A stretch of DNA of 64,000 nt from Neoarius graeffei (taxonomy: Eukaryota; Chordata; Actinopteri; Siluriformes; Ariidae): the NCBI RefSeq assembly GCF_027579695.1, contig NC_083596.1, forward strand, positions 51,232,900 through 51,296,899, in the 5' to 3' direction. The notes beneath the pieces are model-generated. The model was given only the letters and a program-made list of their open reading frames with translations. It had not been told where the DNA came from and did no database searches. Position 1 is the stretch's first letter, and each line of letters begins with the position of its first letter. The position numbers were made by a program, and so were the translations under genes. Below, piece by piece: positions 1-12,424 of this stretch.

Positions 1-230
1 CCAGCGAATCAGGAAGGTGGATGTCACAGTGACGTTGTCCAATGACAATGCCAGCTAGAGCTCAGCACAGCGTATCCGTGTATTCTGAATGTTTACACAG
101 CACCGGAGCTGACACAATCTGGATTGAATACGTGGACGCTGGCGGATTCCCGTTTCCAGGCGTTTTAATGTAAACGGACAGTGCATCCGCGAAGAAAACG
201 AGACAGATACGGTCTAGTGTAAACGTAGCC
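1..230. repeat. Possible old non-autonomous DNA transposon
   Basis: Contains GTTTACACAGCACCGGAG and GTAAACGGACAGTGCATC, with GTGTAAACGTAGCC at the right side, wording I associate with small hAT-like repeats of fish. No terminal pair or target duplication is visible because the SINE sits on the right end. Confidence 0.3.
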
Positions 231-463
231 ATAGACACAGACAACCATTCACACTCACACCTACGCTCAATTTAGAGTCACCAGTTAACCTAACCTGCAT
301 GTCTTTGGACTGTGGGGGAAACCGGAGCACCCGGAGGAAACCCACGCGGACACGGGGAGAACATGCAAACTCCACACAGAAAGGCCCTCGCTGGCCACGG
401 GGCTTGAACCCAGACCTTCTTGCTGTGAAGCAACAGTGCTAACCACTACACCACCGTGCCACC
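231..463 (-). mobile_element. SINE, tRNA-derived, tail truncated
   Basis: Reverse copy of the window's main SINE. It retains the tRNA-like head with box A (GTGTAGTGGTTAGC) and box B (GGTTCAAGCCCC, one change) and the conserved core, but lacks the 3' third with the GATGAGATGA tail. Bases 62-230, ending in GTGTAAACGTAGCC, look like an older small DNA transposon interrupted by it. Confidence 0.8.
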
Positions 464-1130
464 TCCTGAAGAACATCCCCCCCCCAAAAAAAAAAAAACA
501 CCTCCCAGAACTCTGAAACATCACCCTGCACTGAAAACGCATCAAGCCTTGGGGGGGATAAAACAAAAAAGGTCCCTGAAAAACACTGATCCATAAAAAC
601 GTAGAGCTCTTTTTTTGGGGGGGTGGGGTTTGGTGGAAGAGACCCAGAACCCTGGCAATGAAGAATAAGATGTGATGACTGGAACCTTTTAGAAGTTTCA
701 AGAGTTTTATAAACCCATTTCATCCATCTTTTGTAAAGACCTCCATAAAAACAGACCTTAGATCAGAAGTAAAGGACGACTCCTTCATTACACAGTGATG
801 TAATCACCCGTCTCATTTGCATACACGAGGCTAAATTATTCACACATGATGAAGCTTGTTACAACGATCTAATGAAGGGCCAGAGTGAAGAACTTTAACG
901 ACAGTGCTTAATGGACACGCATGTGGAGACGCGTCCAGCAACCACTAAATGAAGGAGATTAGAGCAGAGGCACGTCGGGGTAATTAGTCCATCTGTGGGG
1001 TTCCAGTGAAGATTAATTTCATCATCAGGAAGCGTGGGAATGATTCCAGCTCTGATTGAGTCGGGGGGGGGGACCCACAGAACGAGCTCAGATCCAGACA
1101 GACATCACACGAATGATGGAGAGAACCAGC
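464..1130. other. No gene seen
   Basis: Runs of C/A and G occur near 478-500 and 611-625; the rest looks unique. No splice-flanked open frame was recognised. Confidence 0.5.
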
Positions 1131-3686
1131 ACCAGGGTCTTATTTCTAACTCCTCAGTGTAGTTCTAAAATGGTCATCCAGGTTCTAGAATTTAGTGCAG
1201 ATCTACAATGATTCTAGATTCTGGTGGCGATTGTTGAATCCTCAGTGCCGTTCTAAAACCAAATCAGTCTAAACTTTAAAAATAAAATAAAAAGTTCCAG
1301 CAGTTCTAGACACCACAGGCTGGTCTTCAGTGCAGTTCTAAAAAAAAAATAATAATAATAATCAGCCCTGGTTCCAAAATTCAGTGCAGTTCTGATCCAC
1401 CTGGTTCTAGATTCCTCAGCAGAGTCCTAAAGTTATTCGTCTGGTCCCAGACTTCGTCAGTGCAATTCTTGATTGTCCATCAGGTTCTAGAATTCAGTGC
1501 CATTTTAGAGCAGTCATGAAAGTAAAGTCTTTCACTCAGCTCTCGAATCCTCCATTCTCAGCGCAGTTCAAACATCAGGTCAGGTTCTAAAAATCAGTGC
1601 GGTTCCAGACACCAGGGCAGTCTTGTTCTACAACCCTTGGTGCAGTTGCAAAGTCCTCTATCTGGGTCTCAACTCTCCTCTACATCTGCATGCAGGGAGG
1701 AGGTTCTAGAATGGTCAGATCTAAATCCTCCTGGCTCTAGAATCTTAAGTGCAGTTCATGAATTGTGTTGCAATTCCAAAATAATGTGTCCATTTTCTTT
1801 ATTTTTTTTATTATTAAAAATGACAGCAAGGATTCAAGGACAGCGCAGGTTATTCTAGAACTGTACCAGAAGTGTTTTGGAATCCTCTTTGGCAACTCTA
1901 GAACCTACTGAGCCGTTCCAGAAACTCGACAGTTGTGCTGATGTACCCACTTTAGAAAAGTTGCCACACTATTCACACTTTATAACCAACACACACACAG
2001 CTGTGGTTTGACTTCTAGAGATCTTATCTGCTTCCTTCACTTCCTGTTTCCCAGTGCAGCATTCTAGAACTCCCAAAGGCACTGCGGGATTTCCACCCTT
2101 ATCCCTCCCACACACTGCTAATTTGCTCCTCTCACCTACATTCATCATATCTTTTTCTCATTTCCCCTTCATCCAGTGATTCTCTCTCTCTCTCGGTTCT
2201 AAAATCATCAGTCTAAAGGCAGATTTAGACTTCTGCATCAAATCTACACTGAAGTAAATATAAACAGAAAGCGTGAGGAGGTTCTGTCGCGGCTGGAGTT
2301 TGTTATAACCCCAGTTCAATTCTGCAGATCATTTTGTCGCTAACAAACTCCCAATAAACCCACAGCGTCCCTGATGGAAACCAGAACTCAATAAAACTAA
2401 AAGAATCCATCCGTTAGTGACTGATGGAACTGTGGATTTAAATACGAGATCCACTGCAGAACACAGACGAGTAAAAACACTGCAACATTTTCACTGAGAA
2501 TTCACTTGGTTTACACTGAAATCACGTGAGGTTTCGTTTTCCCAGGGAATTTGTTTCAGAACGACATTTTGTCCGGGTTATTTTCTGTTTAGTTTTGCGA
2601 CAGTGAAACACGGACCTCGCCTTCTGCTTTTCTTCTCCATGTAAAAGCAGTAAATTCTGGTGTGTTTCCTGTAACAGTGCCCCCTACAGGACATGCACAC
2701 CTTCACCCTGTGCAAATACCGACACTGAAACAACATACATTCCATGCAGAAGAATAAATTGACCTTAAATCTACAAACTTCAGTCCAGTTCTAGAATCAG
2801 TGTGGTTCTAGAATCTCCTGTCCAGGTTCTAGAATCCTCAGCATCAGTTTTTGCTTCACAGAGACTTTCCATCTGAACCCATTTTGCGAGTCAAACTTCG
2901 CTTCAGTTCTGGAACTCCTCATTCTACGATGTTCAGAAGTGTTCTTTGAAACAAACAAAAACAGTGAGGTTCTTGAAAACTTGCTGCAGTCCAGGTCTAG
3001 AATCATCCACTGCATCAGCTTTAGCCCATAGGCTTTCACAGTAAATACGTTTTTGCGAAGGATGCTTTGCCTGATAACAGTCTGTACACTTCTAGAATGA
3101 AGTGTAATGATGTCGTTCTAAAAAAAAAAAAAGAAAAAAAAAAAACACCTGTCCAACGCTTTGTACTCTTCATTTCGGTCTTGGGAAAAATCTTACTATT
3201 ATAAATCTTGCTTGCCTGGTTCGTGAATTATTAGAACATGGAAGTTTATCAAACCATCCTGGCAATTCTAGAATTCTTCACCAAGTTCAACAATTATCAG
3301 TGCAATTCTAACACCATCAGGCCTGGATCTAAAATCAGTGGAGTCCCAGACACCACAGTGTGGTTCTACCATCATTAATGCACTTTAAAAATCCTATAAC
3401 AGTCCATCCAGTTCGAGAATTACCAGTATGGCTCTAGAATCCACAGGGCCCTTAACCGTCAGTAGAATTACAAGTCTGGGTTTAGACTTCTCGGTGCTTT
3501 GAGGTAGTTAAAAAAAACCGCCACACAGCTCAACATTCATCAGTGTGGTTCTAGAATGGCCAGCCTGACTCTACAATCCTCAGTGCATTTCTAAAAACCG
3601 CCAGTGAGGTTCTAGAATCTTCCGCTCAGATCCAGAATTCATGTAATCATGGTGTAAATACATTTTGTCAGTAAAACCTTGACTCA

Positions 3687-4063
3687 GGCGGCACGGTGGT
3701 GTAGTGGTTAGCGCTGTCGCCTCACAGCAAGAAGGTCCGGGTTCGAGCCCCGTGGCCGGCGAGGGCCTTTCTGTGTGGAGTTTGCATGTTCTCCCCGTGT
3801 CCGCGTGGGTTTCCTCCGGGTGCTCCGGTTTCCCCCACAGTCCAAAGACATGCAGGTTAGGTTAATTGGTGACTCTAAATTGACCGTAGGTGTGAATGTG
3901 AGTGTGAATGGTTGTCTGTGTCTATGTGTCAGCCCTGTGATGACCTGGCGACTTGTCCAGGGTGTACCCCGCCTTTCGCCCGTAGTCAGCTGGGATAGGC
4001 TCCAGCTTGCCTGCGACCCTGTAGAAGGATAAAGCGGCTAGAGATAATGAGATGAGATGAGAT
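3687..4063 (+). mobile_element. SINE, first of a tandem pair
   Basis: Full-length tRNA-headed SINE from GGCGGCACGGTGG to GATGAGATGAGATG. The 36 bases before it (3651-3686) are repeated after it at 4064-4099, so SINE plus flank form a 413-base unit present twice. Confidence 0.9.
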
Positions 4064-4099
4064 GGTGTAAATACATTTTGTCAGTAAAACCTTGACTCA

Positions 4100-4476
4100 G
4101 GCGGCACGGTGGTGTAGTGGTTAGCGCTGTCGCCTCACAGCAAGAAGGTCCGGGTTCGAGCCCCGTGGCCGGCGAGGGCCTTTCTGTGTGGAGTTTGCAT
4201 GTTCTCCCCGTGTCCGCGTGGGTTTCCTCCGGGTGCTCCGGTTTCCCCCACAGTCCAAAGACATGCAGGTTAGGTTAACTGGTGACTCTAAATTGAGCGT
4301 AGGTGTGAATGTGAGTGTGAATGGTTGTCTGTGTCTATGTGTCAGCCCTGTGATGACCTGGCGACTTGTCCAGGGTGAACCCCGCCTTTCGCCCGTAGTC
4401 AGCTGGGATAGGATCCAGCTCGCCTGCGACCCTGTAGAACAGGATAAAGCGGCTACAGATAATGAGATGAGATGAG
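4100..4476 (+). mobile_element. SINE, second of a tandem pair
   Basis: Full-length. AACCTTGACTCA occurs before (4088-4099) and after (4477-4488), the original target duplication. It differs from the first copy at several bases, so the duplication is not brand new. Confidence 0.9.
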
Positions 4477-4932
4477 AACCTTGACTCATGCCTGTTCTAG
4501 AATCATCAAATCGATCCTTCCAGGTCTAGGATTCTTGGAATCCGTTTCACCTGGGAGGGATTTTTGATCAGAATAAAAGGTTCTAGAACGGTCAGCCTGA
4601 TCCTACAATTGTCAAAGCTGTTCGAAAAATCATCAGTGTGGCTCTAGAATACTCAGTGCAGTATCCCAGACCGGACCACAGCAGCAGCAGTTTCACATCA
4701 CAGTCTTTTGTGGAAATAAATATTGTGAGGTTGTAAAGATACCGTGGTTCTAGAAATATCATACGGTTCAGAAACGCAGTGCGGATCTACAATTTTTAGT
4801 CCAAAGCTACAATCTTCGGTGCGGTTCTAGAATCCTCCGTTCTGTTCACTCTCCCTCGCTAGTTTCTTGCTTTAGCTGTAGAGGGCTCATAGACTAGCAC
4901 TGGGGTTTTTTGGAGTGCTGAATACATCATGG

Positions 4933-4997
<65 letters not shown>
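4933..4997 (+). repeat. CA microsatellite
   Basis: About 32 uninterrupted CA units. Confidence 0.98.
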
Positions 4998-5000
<3 letters not shown>

Positions 5001-5433
5001 CAGGTGAACAGCACCCTCCTGACATGCAAAAGGCCAGTCCTAAATTTAACTTACTCTGGGGACTTATTTGCATAACACTTTTTTTTTAGGAACAAAAGCA
5101 ATGTTGCCTCAGTAGGGGACAGGAGGAGAGGAGTTCAAACACACCATGGAGGGAAGGCGCGTGTGCGCGCATTAGTTATCCAATGTTAACCTCCCGCTTG
5201 TCTCCATATGAAGGATAATGGACTAACAGTAGGATACCAGAGGTGGGTGTGTATTAGAGACAGACAGATAGACAGACAGACAGAGACCAACCCTGGGGTT
5301 AAAACGATGTCCTCATTCACCAAACACATCAAAATCCCACAAACTGACCAGTGACTACAGAATACCCATAATGCATTGTGGGGAGTCAAGATGGCAATTA
5401 AAAACGGATTTGATTCTTTACCAATTCTTGAGC
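4998..5433. other. No gene seen
   Basis: Mixed sequence with short ACAG runs near 5260-5285. No coding signal. Confidence 0.5.
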
Positions 5434-6145
5434 CGTCCAAATGATTCTTCACCTGTCCAAATGATTCTTTACCAATTCTTCACCTGTCCAAATGATTCTT
5501 TACCAATTCTTTACCTGTCCAAATGATTCTTCACCAATTCTTTACCTGTCCAAATGATTCTTCACCTGTCCAAATGATTCTTTACCAATTCTAACTGTCC
5601 AAATGATTCTTCACCTGTCCAAATGATTCTTTACCAATTCTAACTGTCCAAATGATTCTTTACCTGTCCAAATGATTCTTTACCAATTCTTTAACTGTCC
5701 AAATGATTCTTCAACTGTCCAAATGATTCTTTACCAATTCTAACTGTCCAAATGATTCTTCACCTGTCCAAATGATTCTTCACCTGTCCAAATGATTCTT
5801 CACCAATTCTTTAACTGTCCAAATGATTCTTCACCTGTCCAAATGATTCTTTACCAATTCTAACTGTCCAAATGATTCTTTACCTGTCCAAATGATTCTT
5901 CACCAATTCTTTACCTGTCCAAATGATTCTTTACCAATTCTTTAACTGTCCAAATGATTCTTCACCTGTCCAAATGATTCTTTACCAATTCTAACTGTCC
6001 AAATGATTCTTCACCTGTCCAAATGATTCTTCACCAATTTTTTTAACTGCCCAAATGATTCTTTACCTGTCCAAATGATTCTTTACCAATTCTTTACCTA
6101 TCCAAATGATTCTTTACCAATTCTTTAACCATCCAAATGATTCTT
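5434..6145 (+). repeat. Minisatellite, TGTCCAAATGATTCTT units
   Basis: About 40 copies of CTGTCCAAATGATTCTT, joined by TACCAATTCTT or CACC in variable order. Units of about 16 and 27 bases alternate. Decayed copies of AATGATTCTT and ACAACTGATTC run on to about 7250. Confidence 0.92.
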
Positions 6146-7534
6146 TCCTGATTCCTTTTATCATTCAAAGTAATTCTGCTCAGAGTCATTTAACTGTCCA
6201 AACAGTTCTTTAAAAATTTACAAAAAGGTCTTTAGCAAGTTCTTCGAAAAAATGATCATCAGTTCCAGGAAAAGCCGCCTCTTCCCCCCCGTCTCTCTCC
6301 TCCATGTTTCTGCATTTGTGTTTATTTGCTGTTCCAGAGAAAACAGCTTTTAATGGGCGTGTGTCCGAGATCCTCTGATATTCCCTCAGCAGCTTGTATA
6401 CGACAAACCTTCTGTCAGCTCATATTTCATTTATGCAGACAGCATAGAGACACAGGAACAGTGGAAACATGACAGAACCATCTGGAACATCAACATTTAC
6501 CTCAGATGTGTTGGTAATTAGGAGGAAAAATTAGTCACCACACTTAGCATTTACCGCTAACCAAACCTCCATTGGTTCCACCATCCTGGGGAACATCATG
6601 AACAAGAGTGGATCATCATGGTTTGTTTGTTTTTAATCCTGAAAGCACAGTGAAGATTATAGATTTAGAGAGGACACATTAGCCACAGTCACTAGCCACT
6701 GTGGCACATCAACGTATCCACCGAATCACGGAACCTAAACGATTCATACGATTTCTACACTTTCATACTGATTCTAATTGTCCTCCAGGTTCCATCACCA
6801 ATTCCTTACAACTGATTCTTTTCTTTCTTTCCTGAACCTCTCTCATATCCAAATGATTCTTTACTGGTTCTAATGGTCATAGTGGTTCCTTGCTAATTAG
6901 TTACACCTGATTACAACTGTTTAATTGTCCAACAATGCTTCTTTGAATCAGCCAGTAATCTTTGTTGATTCTTTATGAATTCAGATTGATTCCCAATTCT
7001 TTACAACTGACTCCGTACTTATTCTTTTTTATCTCATTGAACGAACTCGAATGATCCAACTCATCCTTCCGATTTCCTGATAATACTTCATATCTGAATC
7101 TTCACACCTGACTCATTTACCTGTAACTGTACAGTCCAACTGATTGAGTCAAAGGACATGACATTCTTTACAACTGATATACAAATTTTCAGACTGATTC
7201 ATTCTTTTATCAGTAATCATCTAAATTAATTGATTCACACACACTTTGGAATGAATCTCTCTGTACACCGTGCTGAATAAAAGGTCATTGTTCAGTCTGG
7301 TTCTATAGCCGTTTATATTTTGCTCTCACGTGGTCACTGACGTCCCGTCCTGAGGAATAAAGACACTGCAAAGAATATTTACTGATTTGTTTAACAGTCC
7401 AGATGATTCATTATTCATTACATTACTGCTGAAATGATTCCTGGATATTTTTAAAAAGTCAGAATTGTGAAGGTCTGAGTTTCAGGTTTGAGTGATGAAC
7501 GATAAGATGTCAAGCTTGAAGTTTTTGAACTCAC
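6146..7534. other. AT-rich DNA with decayed minisatellite copies
   Basis: GATTCTTTAC-like pieces thin out to about 7250. Nothing else recognised up to the candidate exon at 7535. Confidence 0.45.
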
Positions 7535-7610
7535 CGTAACCGCGGTGCCGTCGCCGAGTCACGGAACCGTCATGGTAACGGCGGCGGCGCCGTGGTGATG
7601 AGGTCTCCAT
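7535..7610 (-). CDS. Candidate first coding exon, Arg-rich, minus strand
   Basis: ATG at 7610, 25 codons (METSSPRRRRRYHDGSVT...), plus one base to GTTACG|GTGAGT. It is GC-rich in an AT-rich setting. The donor context (GTGAGTTC) and phase equal those of the 11526 candidate. Not recognised. Confidence 0.3.
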
Positions 7611-7936
7611 ATCGTTAACCCGTTAATCAGCCACAGGTTTCCAACATTTCCCTGACTTTACAAAAAGCCATTTAATCCAGTAAGGGTCGAAGGGTCTCTC
7701 TCTCGCTCTCTAATAAAACATTTAAAAGCTCATGACAGAGCTAGAAGGATAACGAAGCTGGTGTTGCTAACAGGATGTGGCAGGAGAAGGCGAGAAATGT
7801 TCCTCATGCTGAAGTAAAGAGGGGGATGTTGGGGTAGATGGGGGGCAGGCTCACACTTCCTGCCCCATTTGGCCCCTTGGCCTGAATGGCCCACTTCACA
7901 ATGAGCCAGGAAACACACACCACTCCGGCCACACCG

Positions 7937-7969
<33 letters not shown>

Positions 7970-8204
7970 TGAGAGAGAAAGACTGAAAGGAGTTAAAATT
8001 AGTTTTAAGACACACCCACTAATAAAAACCACAAAAGTGAGATTGTTAAGAGGGTGGGGGGGGAACAAACAAAAGGCTGCATAGTGTAAGAAAAAAAAGA
8101 ACAAAGAAATGAAAAAAGAAAGTAAGAGTCGTTCACAACAAAGACATGAGAAAAACAAAAAAAATGAAAGAAATCACTTAGAATCTAGGAGGTGTAGCCT
8201 TCAA
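7611..8204. other. No gene seen; TG/CA tract
   Basis: A TG tract at about 7938-7968 and a purine-rich stretch at 8085-8170. No supported exon. Confidence 0.5.
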
Positions 8205-8812
8205 AATTCAGTTCCAGTGAAGGAGGCGTGCCTCTGCATCAAGGGGGCGTGTCTCTGCACCCGTCAGTTCCAGTGAAGGGGGCGTGTCTCTGCACCCGTC
8301 AGTTCCAGTGAAGGGGGCGTGTCTCTGCACCCGTCAGTTCCAGTGAAGGGGGCGTGTCTCTGCACCCGTCAGTTCCAGTGAAGGGGGCGTGTCTCTGCAC
8401 CCGTCAGTTCCAGTGAAGGGGGCGTGTCTCTGCACCCGTCAGTTCCAGTGAAGGGGGCGTGTCTCTGCACCCGTCAGTTCCAGTGAAGGGGGCGTGTCTC
8501 TGCACCCGTCAGTTCCAGTGAAGGGGGCGTGTCTCTGCACCCGTCAGTTCCAGTGAAGGGGGCGTGTCTCTGCACCCGTCAGTTCCAGTGAAGGGGGCGT
8601 GTCTCTGCACACGTCAGTTCCAGTGAAGGGGGCGTGTCTCTGCACCCGTCAGTTCCAGTGAAGGGGGCGTGTCTCTGCACACGTCAGTTCCAGTGAAGGG
8701 GGTGTGTCTCTGCACACGTCAGTTCCAGTGAAGGGGGCGTGTCTCTGCACACGTCAGTTCCAGTGAAGGGGGCGTGTCTCTGCACACGTCAGTTCCAGTG
8801 AAGGGGGCGTGT
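8205..8812 (+). repeat. 35-bp minisatellite, about 17 copies
   Basis: Unit CAGTTCCAGTGAAGGGGGCG followed by TGTCTCTGCACCCGT. The first copies are irregular. The last bases are CACCCGT in the left and middle copies and CACACGT in most of the right copies. Confidence 0.95.
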
Positions 8813-11403
8813 CCATAATTACTGTGTTTATACAGACAGACAGAAGAGGTGAAGTGAAGTGGCATTTCCTGTTTGTGCTCTGATTGGGTCTCAGGTTCTG
8901 TTCAGTCACTTCCTTTCTCCTGAGCCAAGCCTGCAGAGGCATTGTGGGTAATCCCTCAGGGTCTGGAGCGAGCGATGGAAAAGGAAAGGAGTGGAGCGGA
9001 CGACTGGGACACCACAGGAAACAAAAGATCAGACAGACAACTGTGGGGGTGTGGCTTAGCACGCATCATTTCCTCCCGAGGAGAGTCTCCGATAACTATC
9101 AGATCTCAGACAGGAAATTAAACACACTCCGCTGGGAGAGCGAGACAGACGGAGAGAGACAGTCAGACAGATAGGACTGACCGAGATCGTCCTTTCCTTT
9201 AGTTCATTTCCCATTCATTACCATTCATCTCCTCCCACAAGCTTCATGATAAACCCCGCCTACTCTTACAGCTACATGCAAAGTTTGAGCAACGATTTTA
9301 ATTCGAAATCTTTTTCCACATTGAGGAACTTTAACGCCAGGATGATACCAGCGTCATGAGACTGTTGTCATGGCAACCTTTCCAGCAGCATCTCCAGTTG
9401 GAAAATGAACTCGAACCAGAGTTGTGTCTGTTCCTGTCTCGGAATGTGGGGGTGAAGAAAGTGCCCGAAACCTCTGTTGATCCAGAACGGCTCATGATCA
9501 TCATCATCAAAACACACACACACACACACACACAGTTGGCAGAAAGTAAGAGGCTGTGACTGTTTCATTTTCAGTAAACAAGTTTAAACAGGTCTGAATG
9601 AAATAAAGTCAATGCCAGTTCTTGCTCCCTCTCTCCCCCCCAACACACACAAGCTGGGTTAGGAGGTCGAAGGGTTATACAGGCTTCATTTTGCAATTTA
9701 CTCTGCCGACCTCGCAAGGTCAAACGCAGAGAGACAAAAAGATAACAGATGTTTATCTTTGAAGTTCTCCGCATCTTTGTTCTCAGTCCTGTTTTATTTC
9801 ATCTCTCACACTCCTCACACTGCACCCGTACTCTCTCTCTCTCTCTCTCACACACAATGCAAAAACACATCACATCTGTGTGTGTAAACAAAGTGACAAA
9901 GCATAAAAACATCACACCCATAATGCAGAAAGGGGCGGAGCCATAACACAACACACTTTACACCAGTACAGCAAAAACTACACACACACACAATTACACA
10001 GATCTGCCATGTACCGTAGGTCACATCTGTAATACAAGTTTCACAGCTGTATCACTCCATCCTTTAGTTATTTCTTCATTCATCACACACTGTAAACACG
10101 TGATGGAGCAGGAAATAAATCTAATAATTTTGGATTTCACCAAACTGCAAGAGCAGAAAACGCAGGTCTGAGACGTGACTGAACAGAAACCCGGTGTGTG
10201 TGTGTGTGTGAGTGAGAGACAGAAACAGAGCAGGTTTCAGTATGAGCTGTTAAATTGTATAAAGCGACGCTGTATTGATGCATTTGAGTGTGAAACAACT
10301 CGAACCTACGTTCTCTAAAAATACATCAAACCCCATGACCACAACAGTGAGGAACTCACAAAACGAACAAATTCATTCTGACTCAGTGAGGCTTGAGGAA
10401 ACCACTCGGTGCTTCTTCTGTTCTACGTTGGGCTTGTTTCATTACTCAACCTTCAACACCACCTTATTTAACGTTCACTTTAAACAACTCCCCCCCACAC
10501 ACACAGAGCTACAGTAACACACACATCCCATCATTCCCTCAGGGTTGAGTTTCAGTCCACTGTCCTGAACGGTCTCATCCAGGTCAATCAGTGACATCTT
10601 TAATGATGAAAAATGAGCTTCAGTTTTTATCCACAGTGTGACGAAGAACAGATGAATAAAGGGGGAGGAGTTTGTTTTGTTCTGCTGTTTTAAGAAAACA
10701 GTTTCAGTGGACAGCAGACTCTGCGTGAACATCTGGCATTTCGGCTCATGATCTGTACGCGCAACAATAACTTATTTATTTGATCTTTATAAATACTGCA
10801 AGTACAAAGTGATTGATTATTAGCTAAAGATCCTTCACTACCTTCTTCAGTGAAGATTAGGGAGTTAGTTTGCAGCTTATCTGGTGAAAACGCTTGTGAA
10901 TTTGTTAACCAACAGAACACACACTGATGTGAACTTCAGTAAAACACACACGCGTGTACTTGCCCTGTATTACAGGCCACAGAAATCATGCTGTGGTCAG
11001 CTCTGTTTTTCATAAACACTGTGTGTGTTACAGTAAAATAACCAACACCAGGAGGCTGGGAGTGAAGCGCAGTCACTGTTCGAGTCATCACCACCACTCT
11101 GACATTGATTAGTTTCCTTGAGCAGCACCCCCCCCCGCATGTTTTATTTCTCTCACACCACAGCAGCTTACCAATTATTACAATTTTTATTTATTAAACA
11201 AAAACACAGCCCATTACTTTTTGCCCATCTGTAATGAGCGCTTTAATAATAAATGGAGCTGCTGCTGCTCCAGAAAACTAATCAACACCTTCTGAAATCC
11301 AGAATGCAGTGAAAGTCTGATTGTAGTTAATCCCAGAAAGGAAAAACACAAACTTATTATTATTATTATTATTATAGGGAGTAGATTAAAAAGCGCACAC
11401 CTT
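8813..11403. other. No gene recognised; simple repeats
   Basis: Short CA, CT and TG tracts (9512-9534, 9832-9855, 10195-10212). On the minus strand 10524-10601 reads MSLIDLDETVQDSGLKLNPE after an AG, but I find no good donor after it. Confidence 0.45.
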
Positions 11404-11439
11404 TGCGCATGCGCAGGAGCGCGCAGGCTTTACTGTAGA

Positions 11440-11440
<1 letters not shown>

Positions 11441-11480
<40 letters not shown>
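11441..11480 (+). repeat. GA microsatellite
   Basis: About 18 GA units between the NRF1 site and the candidate exon. Confidence 0.95.
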
Positions 11481-11525
11481 TTGATCTAGTCTGTTTTTAT
11501 TTCCTTTATAAATCCATGAACTCAC

Positions 11526-11610
11526 CTAAAACCTGTGTGTGTTTGAGTTTCCTCCTGAGCGCAGGGAAACCTCTGGATGGAGAGCCGACACTTTCACCAC
11601 TTTTATCCAT
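11526..11610 (-). CDS. Candidate first coding exon, minus strand
   Basis: ATG at 11610 opens 28 codons, MDKSGESVGSPSRGFPAL and on to HTQVL, plus one base, then donor TTTTAG|GTGAGT. It lies just inside the promoter-like block. I do not recognise the peptide. Phase 1 matches the two other candidates at 7535 and 15165 and would suit an alternative first exon of a DLC-family RhoGAP such as stard8, expected left of yipf6. This is inference. Confidence 0.35.
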
Positions 11611-11930
11611 TTCCCTCCTTTCTCTCCTCTTCTTCACTCCGTCCTCAGTTTATTCCTCCTCCTCTTCCTCCTCTTCCTCACTCCCTCTGTCCTCCACCCT
11701 GAGCTCATGTCTCTCCCACAGACTCTGTGCTGCTCTGAAGTTCCTCCTCTGTTCTGGGTTCAGGGTTTAAAGCCCCCAACCCGCTTCCGGACACGCGCGC
11801 GCTCAGCAGAGTCGCTGAGCCTCATGGGATATGTAGTGCGCACCTGAGACCACGCCCACTTTTACTTCCACTATAGACCCTTTTCAGTCTCGTGACCTTC
11901 GTAAACGCGACCGCCATTTTGGACATGTAG

Positions 11931-12350
11931 TGGACTTCGGCTCGAATCAGTTTGAATGCGAGGAAGGCGACGAACGAAAAACATAAAAGAAAAAGGAGCG
12001 ATTTGCAGAAAACACCTTCACGATCCAGCGACGTAGGGCATTTACAGGGCGAGCAGAGGGAGAGGGATTTGCAAAAATTGAGGTTAGCAGGCTTAGAGAA
12101 CGACGTTTACCTGCTTCCACCAGGATTGTTCACTGACGTACGGAAGTACACGAAGCCCTCGTCTTTACCTGACTTCGGCCCACATGATCTGTATACCTAT
12201 GTCGTTAAAAACCCATCGCCATACACAGGTATTGATCTGAAAGCGTATAAGAGTTTGGATGCCGACAAATATTTTGTGTCAGGCTGGGTAACATGCCTAC
12301 ATCAGCGGGTCGTCCCTGGAGCCGGTGGTCGCCATCTTATTACAGCGAAG
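11931..12350 (+). pseudogene. Open frame resembling the N-terminal part of fish YqaJ-domain proteins
   Basis: One frame is open from after TAG (11928-11930) to a donor AAG|GTTTGT at 12351. It contains ENDVYLLPPGLFTDVRKYTK, DLYTYVVKNPSPYTGIDLKA and YKSLDADKYFVSGWVTCLHQ. I associate these words with uncharacterised fish proteins that carry a YqaJ/exonuclease-like domain further on; that domain is not seen here. No in-frame ATG lies at the front; the ATG at 11956 is in another frame and soon stops. It is probably a mutated first exon carried by the element. Confidence 0.5.
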
Positions 12351-12424
12351 GTTTGTTCACATTTTCATTTACTTTCGGTCCTCAGGATAAACAAAATGTT
12401 ATTAAATGTCATTGAAATAACTTC

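Larger units (their letters stand above)
1131..4870. repeat. Decayed minisatellite built on TTCTAGAATCCTCAGTGCAG
   Basis: GTTCTAGAAT and CAGTGCAGTTCTA recur many times, mostly 25-60 bases apart and much mutated. The field is broken by unique stretches (e.g. 1950-2780) and by two SINEs at 3687-4476. It looks like an old tandem array that has diverged beyond alignment. Confidence 0.6.
11404..11850. promoter_or_regulatory. Housekeeping-type promoter: NRF1, ETS and ZNF143-like sites
   Basis: TGCGCATGCGCA, a perfect NRF1 palindrome, is at 11404-11415. An ETS core CTTCCGG is at 11784-11790. CATGGGATATGTAGT at 11823-11837 is the reverse of the ZNF143/STAF element ACTACA..TCCCA. CpG density rises here. 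No TATA box is visible. An inverted-repeat element begins at 11871. The promoter most likely serves a minus-strand transcript (candidate exon at 11526-11610). Confidence 0.5.

Noticed and set aside
3690-3760. tRNA gene
   Set aside because: Box A and box B are present but the cloverleaf is incomplete, and the sequence is the head of a SINE found many times.
4121-4489. Recurring frames starting [20 protein letters not shown] or [15 protein letters not shown]
   Set aside because: They are frames within the SINE and recur in every full-length copy.
8754-9174. Overlapping frames on both strands at 8.75-9.17 kb
   Set aside because: They start in the 35-bp minisatellite and show no splice sites or recognisable domain.
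10475-10732. Minus-strand frame with MSLIDLDETVQDSGLKLNPE
   Set aside because: It reads like protein for 20 codons after a possible acceptor, but no adequate donor follows and no family is recognised.
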